The notes under the pieces were generated by a model. That model was not told the DNA's origin and did not search any database. It was given only the letters and a program-made list of their open reading frames with translations. The translations under genes were made by a program, and so were the position numbers. Positions 28,401-36,611 of a DNA stretch of 64,000 nt are shown here, piece by piece. Position 1 is the first letter of the stretch. Each line of letters opens with the position of its first letter. Origin of the DNA: Acidimicrobiaceae bacterium (lineage in GTDB: Bacteria; Actinomycetota; Acidimicrobiia; Acidimicrobiales; RAAP-2); assembly GCA_027306585.1 (NCBI GenBank), contig DAHUZJ010000077.1:37426-101425 (forward strand). The letters are read 5' to 3'.

Positions 28401-29056
28401 TCCCGGCCGGCTACGCGTGGTGCCTGCACGAGGTGAGCGCCCCCGTCGACTACACGCTCGACCCGGCGCTGCACTGCACGGCCACGGTCACGGCCTCGGG
28501 GACAGCGGGGCACGTCCGCGTCGCCCTGCCGGAGACGACCGCCCTGGTCGAGGTCTACGCCCACAAATTCAACGCGCTCGCACCGGACACCAGCATCCCC
28601 GGCGCCACCTATGAGATGGTCGGCCAGGGTCCCGTCCCGGCCGGCTGGTCGGCGTCCCCCGACCCCTTCCACTACCTGGTGCCGGCCGGTGACTGGTACG
28701 TCGGCACGACCACGACCGACGCGCAGGGGCTCGCCAGCTGGACGGTGCCGGCCGGCCACTCGTGGTGCCTTCACGAGATCCACGCACCGGCGGGGTACGC
28801 GCTCGACACCGGCTGGCACTGCACCGGGCTCGTCACCACGCTGACGCCAGCACCGAAGGCGACGGTGGCGCTGCCAGAGGTCGCGATCCGCACGGTCATC
28901 GCCACGGCGACCGCCAGCTCCTCCGCCACCCTGGCCTTCACCGGCGGTCCCGGCACGCTGCCCGTGGCTGCCGGCTCGGGCTCCGCGGTCGCCGGCATCT
29001 CGCTCATCGTGGTCACGCGACGGCGGCGCACGAGGCCAGGGGGGAGGCTCCGGTGA
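25451..29056 (+). CDS. Large cell-surface protein with about eight SpaA/prealbumin-like repeats, possible N-terminal thioester-type domain and C-terminal LAFTG sorting-like signal
   Basis: Signal-like N-terminus; repeated xKx(n)PLAGAxF...YxVTExxAPxGY units; C-terminus ATLAFTGGPGTLPVAAGSGSAVAGISLIVVTRRRRTRPGGRLR. Confidence 0.88.
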   Translation: MWRAARALATLLVAGGIGSIAAGIDQLASPATVAGAANGYGPGVGPQTPTGHWGGAYVLQGVPGYGYCIQPGAADPIELSATTWSPVPYPGSRLWSNGQMAALAYFAERYQGTGYGGYSVSQTTAAIADVAYASAGGTTPPSSRPPAQLLADVEAWIVTYAGPWTIAVSMTPPAGATFAPSTNYSGTITVRSATGAGVGGLELIPPATGGPSTGEISNFVWLQPTTDAAGAMGFQWNIDSSPPGGSFAAGGIGIIGGAPGTAPPTYGTPTGVGGQTMLVSGAPAGPTTSFSGVVAASATDHGTISIDKAVADASFYQPVGAVFQVRNGAGQVLDTLTTNIDGQAGPSIPLTAPLSGALYDVHEAVAPLGYLPAPDQVVRVYPNQDTVVTYSGANEEPSVNGQLEARKVDAQTGQPLAGAVFDFHFDRTNRGTYPEDLGQCTTGANGACQPPQQTAPGGWLPGWYRVTEVRPPSGYSRTGTSATQYVFVRPNTTAVATVTFADLALGSLQLRKSGNDTAYWPVAGAAFSVAGPAPSASVVGTLVVGSTGASNVLTSLVPGTYTVTETRAPPGYGTVAPFTTYVAPGHATTVVSAVDAVQPGTLVIRKTDRLTGVPLAGATFETAYDSHDDGTFDVDLGTCTTGAAGTCAPPPNDGTGFLPGRYRVTEVAAPAGYALPTPAPSQTIVVDPAASATFSFTDQELVGASFLKVATGSVNPTLLVLAGAVVDVTAGPTYGGTVVASCTTAADGKCTTGETLLAGDPYCWREVTAPPGLAAGATGCFTASDAQATEPIVVSDPGRFVPIAAKKVDRADPSVTLPGAVFDLYRVDGGHGPSAPTPPADARLEAGQTWVARSTSGPTGVATFPLELPGYAYCVVEHAAPPDYVTVPTEHCTGVLTGPQGTPPVAVTVTVPDTPVEVSVTARKFNTATPGTGIPDAVYDLYVEGAGPPGGPSTTAPSGAATIPGAKWWARGTTAATGSLGFQVPAGYAWCLHEVSAPVDYTLDPALHCTATVTASGTAGHVRVALPETTALVEVYAHKFNALAPDTSIPGATYEMVGQGPVPAGWSASPDPFHYLVPAGDWYVGTTTTDAQGLASWTVPAGHSWCLHEIHAPAGYALDTGWHCTGLVTTLTPAPKATVALPEVAIRTVIATATASSSATLAFTGGPGTLPVAAGSGSAVAGISLIVVTRRRRTRPGGRLR

Positions 29057-30264
29057 GGCCGCTCGGAGCCGGAGCCAGGCTGGCGGTCGCGGCCCACCTG
29101 GCCGGAGCATGGTTCGCCGTGACGGTGCTGCTGGCCGCCAGCGCGCCGGCGGCGGCGCACCCCACGGCCGCCCGCTCCTCGGCCGGGCAGGCGATCGGCA
29201 TCACCACAACGTGCCCTGGACCGGGGTGTCCCTACGTCCCGGCCACTGCCGATGAAGCCGGCATCGCCACCGACGTCCTGGCCCGGATCAACCTGGAGCG
29301 GGCCGCTCCGGCACGGGACTACTCGTACCAAGGGGGGCAGGCGGCGCTCATGCCACTAGCCCCCGCCCCGGCAGCAGCCCAAGATGCGGCGCAGGCAGCA
29401 GCCGAATGGCAAGCGACCCACGGCTTCGTCGCCGACTATCGAGGTCCCGTCCCGACCGGAACCCGTTACACCACGGGCGGCAACGCAGCCGGGGCCGGTG
29501 ACTCCGCCGGGATCGACGACGCGATCATGCACTCGTACGGCCACGCGCTGGGAGAGCTGTCGGCCGCGCCGACCCAGGTCGCGATAGGCGCCGCCTGCAC
29601 GAGTGCCGGCACCCTCTACGTGACGGAGGACTTCTACGACCCGAACCGGGCGGCCTGGTCGCAGGGGCAGGTCCGGCTCGCCGCCGAATTGGCGCACGAC
29701 AGCGTCTACGCGGAATCCGGTGGGACGGTCACGACGGTCACGGACGGCAGCGGCTCGGGGCCGGCCCAGGACTACCTGCCCCAACAGCCGATCGTGGCCG
29801 GCTACGGCACCAATTTCTCGGACCTGTACGCGACGGGCTCGGACTGGACCTGCAGCGGGGCCCGCTTTCCGCCCGGGAGCTCGCCGAGCTCCCCGCTCCC
29901 GGTCCCCGTGGTCGCCATTGCCAGCTCGGCGGACGGCCACGGGTACCTCCTGGCCGACGCTGCGGGCGCCGTGGACGTCCACGGCGACGCGGCGTTCCAC
30001 GGCGACTTGGCGGCCGCGCCCCCCAGCGCTCCGATCGTCGACGTGGCGCCGACCGCCGACGGCGGTGGCTACTGGATGGTGGGGGCCGACGGCGGCGTGT
30101 TCGCCTTCGGTGACGCCGGGTTCATGGGCTCGTTGCCGGGCGTGGGCGTGCACGTGGACGACATCGTGGGGATCGCTGCGCCACCCTCACGGGCGGGCTA
30201 CTGGCTCGCAGGGCGTGACGGCGGGGTCTTCGCGTTGGACGTCCCCTTCTATGGCGCCGCTTGA
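29053..30264 (+). CDS. Secreted CAP (SCP)-domain protein with C-terminal GYW/DGG-FAFGDA repeats
   Basis: N-terminal signal, DVLARINLERAAPARDYSY...AAEWQATHGFVADYRG; C-terminal GGGYWMVGADGGVFAFGDAGFMGSLPG and AGYWLAGRDGGVFAL; GTGA overlap with the upstream adhesin. Confidence 0.8.
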   Translation: MRPLGAGARLAVAAHLAGAWFAVTVLLAASAPAAAHPTAARSSAGQAIGITTTCPGPGCPYVPATADEAGIATDVLARINLERAAPARDYSYQGGQAALMPLAPAPAAAQDAAQAAAEWQATHGFVADYRGPVPTGTRYTTGGNAAGAGDSAGIDDAIMHSYGHALGELSAAPTQVAIGAACTSAGTLYVTEDFYDPNRAAWSQGQVRLAAELAHDSVYAESGGTVTTVTDGSGSGPAQDYLPQQPIVAGYGTNFSDLYATGSDWTCSGARFPPGSSPSSPLPVPVVAIASSADGHGYLLADAAGAVDVHGDAAFHGDLAAAPPSAPIVDVAPTADGGGYWMVGADGGVFAFGDAGFMGSLPGVGVHVDDIVGIAAPPSRAGYWLAGRDGGVFALDVPFYGAA

Positions 30265-30693
30265 CGTGGCGCCCGGCCCCCGAGGGCCGCCCGAGCGCAC
30301 ACGAGCACCCCCCCGGTGGCTGGCCAGGAAGCCGCTCCTGCTACGCTGCTTCCTGCAACGGCAGGCGAGAGCCGCCGTGCCCGGCACGTTGCCGGCAGGG
30401 TCTGATTCGAGTTCCGGTTCGAGTTGGGCTGTTCCGTACTCGACAGGAGCTCAGTGTCCCCAACGTCCAGGGCCTTTCCAGTCTCGGCGTGCCCGCAGCC
30501 GCGGTGGCGTGCCGTCCGGTCCTCGGTCCTCAGGCAAGGGGTGCCTCGGCGCTCCGGCACCAAGCCTCATGCTCCGTCCCCGGCCCGAGGCCGCTGACGG
30601 ACACGGAGGACCAGCAAGTAGGGCCGCAGGACGACTGCGGCCGAGAGAGCACCCGGCACCCGTTTGGGGCGCCGGAGAGAAAGCAGAGGCAGC

Positions 30694-30894
30694 ATGCCAG
30701 TGGGCACCGTGAAGTTCTTCAACAACGAGAAGGGCTACGGTTTCCTGTCCCGCCCCGACGGCGAGGACGTCTTCGTCCACTACTCGAATGTCGAGGGGAC
30801 GGGGTTCCGGAGCCTCGAAGCCGGCCAGCAGGTCGAGTTCGAGATCGGACCGGGCCGAAAGGGCGACGAAGCGCGCAACGTACGGGTCATCTGA
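30694..30894 (+). CDS. Cold-shock protein (CspA family)
   Basis: [69 protein letters not shown]1/RNP2 motifs. Confidence 0.96.
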   Translation: MPVGTVKFFNNEKGYGFLSRPDGEDVFVHYSNVEGTGFRSLEAGQQVEFEIGPGRKGDEARNVRVI

Positions 30895-30912
30895 CACCGC
30901 CCGTTGCGCGCC

Positions 30913-30947
30913 GCAGCAGGCCGCCCCTGGACGGGGCGGCCTGCTGC
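30913..30947 (+). terminator. Strong GC-rich terminator-like hairpin downstream of the cold-shock gene
   Basis: Perfect 15-bp inverted repeat GCAGCAGGCCGCCCC-TGGAC-GGGGCGGCCTGCTGC; no clear U tract. Confidence 0.75.
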
Positions 30948-30974
30948 CTCACCACGAACGGAAGGAGTGACACG

Positions 30975-31238
30975 ATGGCACGTCCCCGTACCACCTTCGG
31001 CAAGCTCCAGCGCGACCAGGCCAAGCGCGCCAAGGCCCGGGCCAAGCAGGAAGACCGGCTGGCGCGGCGTGCCGAGCGCGCCGACGCCGAGCCGGACGAC
31101 CACGGCCCGACGGAGAACCAGGAGGCGCTGCTGGCGCAGTTCGCCCGCCTCCACGAGGACCTGGCCGACGGCCGGATCTCGATCGACGAATTCGAGGAGC
31201 GCCAGGACGACCTGCGCCAGCGCTTGCGGGTGGACTGA
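30975..31238 (+). CDS. Small basic protein with a SHOCT-like C-terminus
   Basis: MARPRTTFGKLQRDQAKRAKARAKQEDRLARRAERAD...LLAQFARLHEDLADGRISIDEFEERQDDLRQRLRVD. Confidence 0.75.
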   Translation: MARPRTTFGKLQRDQAKRAKARAKQEDRLARRAERADAEPDDHGPTENQEALLAQFARLHEDLADGRISIDEFEERQDDLRQRLRVD

Positions 31239-31274
31239 GCTCCTTCGGGCGGGTTCGGCCCTCGGGACGGCCGC

Positions 31275-32255
31275 TCAGCGGTGCTCGCCCGACGCAGCGT
31301 CGATCGGTCCGTGCGAGGAGGCCTCGCTGGCCACCCCCTCACGCTGCTCGAGCCACCGGCGGAGCCCGGCGGCGTTCGAGTGGAAGCTGTTCAGCACTTC
31401 CAGCTTCTCGCGGTGCTCGCGGGGCACGGCGGCCAGGGCGCCCGAGAAGCGGGTCTCGAGAGCGGCGGCGATGTCCTCACCGGCTCGCCAGGCCCGCTCG
31501 GCCTCGTCGGCCCACGATCGCAGCGTCTCCCCTGCCTCTACCAGGAGGTCGAGCGGATCGCCGAGCAGCCCGTAGTGGGCGAGCGCCAGGCCCGTCGGCC
31601 GCCGCTCGGCGAAGCGGTGCAGGGAGTGCAGCGCCTGGCCGAGGTCGAAATCGGGCGGCGGCGCCGCCGGGCGCAGGACACCGGCGTCGGGCAGCTTCAC
31701 GCCGACGGCATCGCCGGCGAACAGGACCCCCGTCGCCGAGTCGTGCAGCGCAACATGGTGCTTGGCGTGCCCGGGAGAGTCCACGGCCCAAAGCACCCGG
31801 TCGGGCCCGACCCGGATCTCCTCCCCGTCCGCCAGCACGTGCAATCGCTCGGCGGGCGTGGGATCGAGGCGCCCGTAGAGCGAGTCGAGGTGGTCGCCGT
31901 AGACACGTGCCGCCGAGGCCACGAGCCGGGTCGGGTCGGCCAGGTGACGGGCGCCCCGCTCGTGCACGTAGACGGTGGCGTGGGGAAAGGCCCGAGCCAC
32001 GTCGCCGACCCCACCGGCATGATCCAGGTGGATGTGGGTCACGGCCACGCCCGCGAGATCGCCGGCGCTCACCCCGAGCCGGTCGAGGGCTGCCAGCAGG
32101 ACGGGGACCGACGACTGGCTCCCGGTCTCGACGAGCACCGGCGCCGGGCCGTCCACGAGGTAGCCGGCCGTCATCCGTTCCCAGCCCCCGAGGAGCGTGT
32201 CGATCTGGATGATGCCGGGGGCGATCTCCGCGACCGCACCGGAGGGGGTGGCCAC
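31275..32255 (-). CDS. MBL-fold metallo-hydrolase
   Basis: THIHLDHAGGVGDVARAFPHATVYVHERGARHLADPTRL...DSPGHAKHHVALHD...LFAGDAVGV. Confidence 0.92.
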   Translation of the reverse strand: MATPSGAVAEIAPGIIQIDTLLGGWERMTAGYLVDGPAPVLVETGSQSSVPVLLAALDRLGVSAGDLAGVAVTHIHLDHAGGVGDVARAFPHATVYVHERGARHLADPTRLVASAARVYGDHLDSLYGRLDPTPAERLHVLADGEEIRVGPDRVLWAVDSPGHAKHHVALHDSATGVLFAGDAVGVKLPDAGVLRPAAPPPDFDLGQALHSLHRFAERRPTGLALAHYGLLGDPLDLLVEAGETLRSWADEAERAWRAGEDIAAALETRFSGALAAVPREHREKLEVLNSFHSNAAGLRRWLEQREGVASEASSHGPIDAASGEHR

Positions 32256-32257
32256 CG

Positions 32258-33307
32258 TTACGACGCCCCGAGCTCGACAACCACCTTCACGTCGTCGGGC
32301 TGGCGTTGGAGCGCGTCCTGCCAGCGCTCGAGCGGGACCTTCCGGCTCACCACCTTCTCCAGCCAGTCGTGGTCGGCGTTCGCCAGGGCGTCCGCCGCCG
32401 CCTCGTAGTGCCGCCGGTTGGCGTTGACGGAGCCGACGACCGCCTCGTTCGCCAGCACCATCGAGCGGTTGAGCGACCCCTCGTCGACGGCGATCTCCCG
32501 GCCGCCCGACGAGACGCCGGTCAAGCAGACGACCCCACCCGAGCCGACGTGCTCCATGGCGTCGAGCACGAGGGCCGAGACACCCGTGCACTCGATGATC
32601 ACGTCGGGTGTGGGGCACGCGTCGGCGATCGCCCCGGTGTGGTACTCCGCGCCGAGCGCCCGTACGAGGTCGGGCTTCACACCCTGGGTCATCCGGTCGA
32701 TGACGTGCACCTCCATGGACTTCTGCACGCCGAGCAGGGCGGCGAGGAGCCCGATCGGTCCGGCGCCCGTCACCACGGCCGTCTTGGGCGACCAGTGCGC
32801 ACGGCCGCCGATCCGGTCGACCTGCTCCCAGGCCTTGGCCACCACGCTGGTGGGCTCGAGCAGCACGCCCAGGACCCCCAGCGACGGCGCCACCTTCACC
32901 ACGTACTCGGGCGTGATCCGGTAGCGCTCCGACAGGTAGCCGTCGTGCTCCTTGATCCCTCGCTCGGTGTAGCGACCGTTGCGGCAGAAGTCCCACTCCC
33001 CGACCGCGCAGTTGGGGCACGGCACCGGGTCCGGGCGGCGCACGATGCCGACCACGAGGTCCCCGCTGCGCACCGGCCCGCCGTCCGGCGCCTCCAGCAC
33101 CCTTCCGAGCGACTCGTGCCCGAGCACCAGCCGCTCCTTGCCCGGCGGCGCCCAGCCGTACGCGCCGGAGAGGATCTCGAGGTCGGTGCCGCAGATGCCC
33201 ACCGCCATCGTCTCGACGAGGACAGGGCCGTCGGCATCCGGCGGGTCGTCGACGTTCGAGAGCTCGGCGGTGCCCTTCTGCAGCGGTACGACGGTCAACG
33301 CCTTCAC
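32258..33307 (-). CDS. Zn-dependent glucose 1-dehydrogenase-like MDR protein
   Basis: VKALTVVPLQKGTAELSNVDDP...GICGTDLEILSGAYGWAPPGKERLVLGHESLGRVLEAP...PDPVPCPNCAVGEWDFCRNGRYTERGIKEHDGYLSERYRITPEYVVKV, typical of glucose dehydrogenases. Confidence 0.88.
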   Translation of the reverse strand: MKALTVVPLQKGTAELSNVDDPPDADGPVLVETMAVGICGTDLEILSGAYGWAPPGKERLVLGHESLGRVLEAPDGGPVRSGDLVVGIVRRPDPVPCPNCAVGEWDFCRNGRYTERGIKEHDGYLSERYRITPEYVVKVAPSLGVLGVLLEPTSVVAKAWEQVDRIGGRAHWSPKTAVVTGAGPIGLLAALLGVQKSMEVHVIDRMTQGVKPDLVRALGAEYHTGAIADACPTPDVIIECTGVSALVLDAMEHVGSGGVVCLTGVSSGGREIAVDEGSLNRSMVLANEAVVGSVNANRRHYEAAADALANADHDWLEKVVSRKVPLERWQDALQRQPDDVKVVVELGAS

Positions 33308-35421
33308 GTGTCGGTCTCCCTTCCCGTACTGCCCCTGCGCCAAGCCCGCCGCGCCCGCGGTCCATCGGGGTGCGCCGCGGTCTCCACCGAGCCGGCACCG
33401 TGGCCGGCCACCTCGCCCTCTGCCGTCCCCACCGGCTCGGTCGGCTCCGCCGGTCCACCCACGCCGCCACGACGTTCCCGCACTTGGGGCACCCAGCTGC
33501 GGGTCCGGCCGACCCCACGGTGGCCGGCGACCCGCCACGACCCGATGCCGGGATGGGCCCCCGAGCCGATGGGGCCCCCCAGGCTCTGGCTGAGGAGGCG
33601 CTGCAGCCGCTTGGCCACCTGCGCCTGCCCGGGCGACAACGGCTCCTGGCCGGTCATGCGGCTGGCGCTGTTCACCAGCGAGACGTGGGAGAAGGCCTGC
33701 GGGAAGTTGCCGACGAGGCGCTTGGCCACGGGGTCGTACTCCTCGGCGAGCAGTCCGACGTCGTTGCGCAGCGAGAGGAGGCGCTCGAACATCTCGCGGG
33801 CCTCCTCGGTCCGCCCCACCATGTGGAGGCAGTCGACCAACCAGAACGAGCACGCCAGGAAGGCGCCCTCCCGTCCGGTCAGGCCGTCCACCGCGCCGTC
33901 GTCCTGCGTGCGGTAGCGCAGGACGAAGCCGTCGGCGACCAGTTCGCGCTGGATGGCCTCGACCGTGCTCACCACGCGGGGGTCCTTGGCCGGCAGGAAG
34001 CCGACCAGCGGCATCATGAGGACACTGGCGTCGAGCTGGTCCGATCCGTAGTACTGGGTGAAGGCCTGCTTGTCGGGGTTCCACCCCTTCTCGACGATCT
34101 CGGTGTGGATCTCGTCGCGCAGCGACCGCCACTTGTCGACCGGCCCCGGGAGGCCGGGCCAGTCCTCCATCGTGCGCACCGCCCGGTCGACGGCCACCCA
34201 CGCCATGATCTTCGAGTGGGTGAAGTGGCGGCGCGGGCCGCGCACCTCCCAGATGCCGTCGTCCGGCTCCTTCCAGCCGGTCTCGAGGAACTCGATCAGC
34301 TTGGTCTGGAGGTCCCAGATGGCCCGGCTGTGGAGCCCGTCCATGTGGCCGGCCGAGTAGAGGGCCGACATCACCTCGCCGTAGACGTCGAGCTGGTACT
34401 GCCCGGCGGCGGCGTTGCCGATGCGCACCGGCGCCGCGTTCTCGTAGCCCGGCAGCCAGTCGGCCTCCCACTCGTCCAGGCGCCGCTCGCCGCTCGGGCC
34501 GTACATGATCTGCAGCTTGGAGACGTCGCCCGCCGTCGCCCGCAGCAACCAGTCGCGCCACGCCATGGCCTCGGCGTGGTAGCCGCCGCGCAGCAGCGCC
34601 TCCAAGGTGAGCGTTGCGTCGCGCAGCCAGCAGTAGCGGTAGTCCCAGTTCCGCTTGCCGCCGAGCGTCTCGGGCAGCGACGTGGTGGCAGCGGCCACGA
34701 TGCCCCCGGTCGGCTCGTAGGTGAGCGCCTTCAGGGTGATCAGCGACCGCAGCACGGCCTCGGAATAGTCACCCCGGTAGGTGCAGGCCGCCGACCACGT
34801 CTGCCACCACGTGTCCGTGACCCCGATGCAGTAGAAGGGATCGATCGGTGGCGGGGGGGCGGTGTGGGACGCGTACCAGGCGAGGATGTAGGCCATCTGC
34901 TCGCCCTCGCCCAGGGTGGCCTCCGAGACGGTGGTGAACCCCTCCCCGTGGGTCTCGGCTCGGGTCCACAGGGCCACGGCGTCCGGACCGGCGGTCGCCG
35001 TGAGCATGTGGTCGTCGCGCGTCACCCAGGGGATCGCCTCGCCGTAGCCGAACCGCAGGGCGAGCTGCATGCGGACCGTCACCTTGCCGGCGACACCCTC
35101 GACCAGGCGCACGACCTGAGGATTGCCCTCCCGGACCGGCATGCAGTCGGTGATCCGGATGGTCCCCTCGGCGGTGTCCATCTCCGTCTCGAGGACGAGC
35201 GTCCCGGGCCGGTAGCACCGCCGCACGGCGGTCACGGTGCCCTCCGGGCCCTTGGGGGCGATCTTCCAGTACCCGTGATCGTCGGTGCCCAGCAACCGGG
35301 CGAAGCAGGCTTCCGAGTCGAACCGGGGCAGGCAGAGCCAGTCGATCGACCCGTCCTTGCCCACCATTGCCGCGGTGTGCAGGTCGCCGATCACCGCGTA
35401 GTCCTCGATGGGGAGCGGCAT
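33304..35421 (-). CDS. Glycoside hydrolase family 15 (glucoamylase/trehalase-like)
   Basis: MPLPIEDYAVIGDLHTAAMVGKDGSIDWLCLPRFDSEACFARLLG...GKRNWDYRYCWLRDATLTLEALLRGGY...EEYDPVAKRLVGNFPQAFSHVSLVNSA. Confidence 0.95.
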   Translation of the reverse strand: MPLPIEDYAVIGDLHTAAMVGKDGSIDWLCLPRFDSEACFARLLGTDDHGYWKIAPKGPEGTVTAVRRCYRPGTLVLETEMDTAEGTIRITDCMPVREGNPQVVRLVEGVAGKVTVRMQLALRFGYGEAIPWVTRDDHMLTATAGPDAVALWTRAETHGEGFTTVSEATLGEGEQMAYILAWYASHTAPPPPIDPFYCIGVTDTWWQTWSAACTYRGDYSEAVLRSLITLKALTYEPTGGIVAAATTSLPETLGGKRNWDYRYCWLRDATLTLEALLRGGYHAEAMAWRDWLLRATAGDVSKLQIMYGPSGERRLDEWEADWLPGYENAAPVRIGNAAAGQYQLDVYGEVMSALYSAGHMDGLHSRAIWDLQTKLIEFLETGWKEPDDGIWEVRGPRRHFTHSKIMAWVAVDRAVRTMEDWPGLPGPVDKWRSLRDEIHTEIVEKGWNPDKQAFTQYYGSDQLDASVLMMPLVGFLPAKDPRVVSTVEAIQRELVADGFVLRYRTQDDGAVDGLTGREGAFLACSFWLVDCLHMVGRTEEAREMFERLLSLRNDVGLLAEEYDPVAKRLVGNFPQAFSHVSLVNSASRMTGQEPLSPGQAQVAKRLQRLLSQSLGGPIGSGAHPGIGSWRVAGHRGVGRTRSWVPQVRERRGGVGGPAEPTEPVGTAEGEVAGHGAGSVETAAHPDGPRARRAWRRGSTGRETDT

Positions 35422-35648
35422 GTCGTCCCATTCTTACCCCAGCACCGCGGGCGTCGGCACAGCAGGGGCCTTGCCGGCCGGGCGCCGGCCCGCCACGACC
35501 TGGGGCCACGCACCCACAGCTCACCCGCCCCGTCCGGCCATTCCGGTGGCCGGCTGGGTACGGCCTCAGGGTCCGACTGACGGTGAGATGCAAGAGAGAT
35601 ACGGTAGGTATTCAGCTTCTGGGGGAACCAGGACGGGAGGAGTCGACC

Positions 35649-36611
35649 ACGTCCAAGATCGGTACACGCTTCGAAGAGCTCTCCGGCGACGCCCGATACC
35701 TCGACTACGAGGCGGTGGCGGACCCCGTCGGCGCCGGGCGCATCCCGGCCGTCCCGATCGCGCGCTTCGGCCGCTGGCGCTACTGTGCAGCGGCGACTGG
35801 GGTGATCGAGCTCGACCTGTCCCCTCAATTGGGGTTGATGGCCTCCGGCCCGGCAACGGGGCCGGGACTGCTGGCGTCGTTCGTCCGCATTCGCGCCAGT
35901 GAGGACGTCTTCGCCTCACCCAACGCAACGTCGCAGCTGTACTACGTCATGGAGGGCCGGGGTTTCACCGCCGCCGACGGCCATCTGGTGCGATGGGAGG
36001 CGGGCGACTTCCTGACCTTGCCCACCACCCAGCTGGCCGTGCACGCCGCCGAGGTCGACAGCACGCTCTTCTGGGTCCACGACGAGCCCATGCTGCGGCA
36101 CCTGGGGGTGACGGCCAGCGAGCCGAGGTTTCGGCCGACCAAGTTCCCCCGCGCGCACATCGACGCGGCGCTCGAAGCCCTGCTCCGCCGGACGGTCGAC
36201 GACCACGTGCCCGACCCGGAACGACGGACCATTCTCTTGGCCACCGCCACACAGGAGCAGCCGGCGAGCGTGAGCCCCGTCCTCCGGGCCATGGTCGGGG
36301 TCCTGGCGCCGGGGGACGTGTGGCACCCGCACCGCCACCAGTCGACGGGGCTCGTCCTCGTGGCCGACGCCGCCCCCGGCTGCTACACCCTGCTGGGGGC
36401 GACACTGAGCCCGGACGGTCGGATCGTCGATCCGGTCCGCATCGACTGGGAGCCCGGTGGGGCCTTCGTCACCCCACCGGGGATGTGGCGCACCCACGTG
36501 AACGAGTCCCCCCATGCCGCCCGGGTGGTCCCGGTGGAGGACGGGGGCCTGCAGGCGCACCTGCGCACCCTCGAGCCGCGGTCGCGAAGGGTGGGGCCTC
36601 ATGGCGCCTGA
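35649..36611 (+). CDS. Bicupin (gentisate-dioxygenase-like) protein; start codon uncertain
   Basis: Frame clearly coding from about SKIGTRFEELSGDARYLDYEAV; cupin halves YYVMEGRGFTAADGHLVRWEAGDFLTLP and LAPGDVWHPHRHQSTGLVLVAD; ideal Shine-Dalgarno precedes an ACG codon at 35649. Confidence 0.75.
   Translation, partial: TSKIGTRFEELSGDARYLDYEAVADPVGAGRIPAVPIARFGRWRYCAAATGVIELDLSPQLGLMASGPATGPGLLASFVRIRASEDVFASPNATSQLYYVMEGRGFTAADGHLVRWEAGDFLTLPTTQLAVHAAEVDSTLFWVHDEPMLRHLGVTASEPRFRPTKFPRAHIDAALEALLRRTVDDHVPDPERRTILLATATQEQPASVSPVLRAMVGVLAPGDVWHPHRHQSTGLVLVADAAPGCYTLLGATLSPDGRIVDPVRIDWEPGGAFVTPPGMWRTHVNESPHAARVVPVEDGGLQAHLRTLEPRSRRVGPHGA

Noticed and set aside
30405-30440. tRNA T-arm-like GGTTCGAGTT motif upstream of cspA
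   Set aside because: No acceptor, D or anticodon stems can be built around it.
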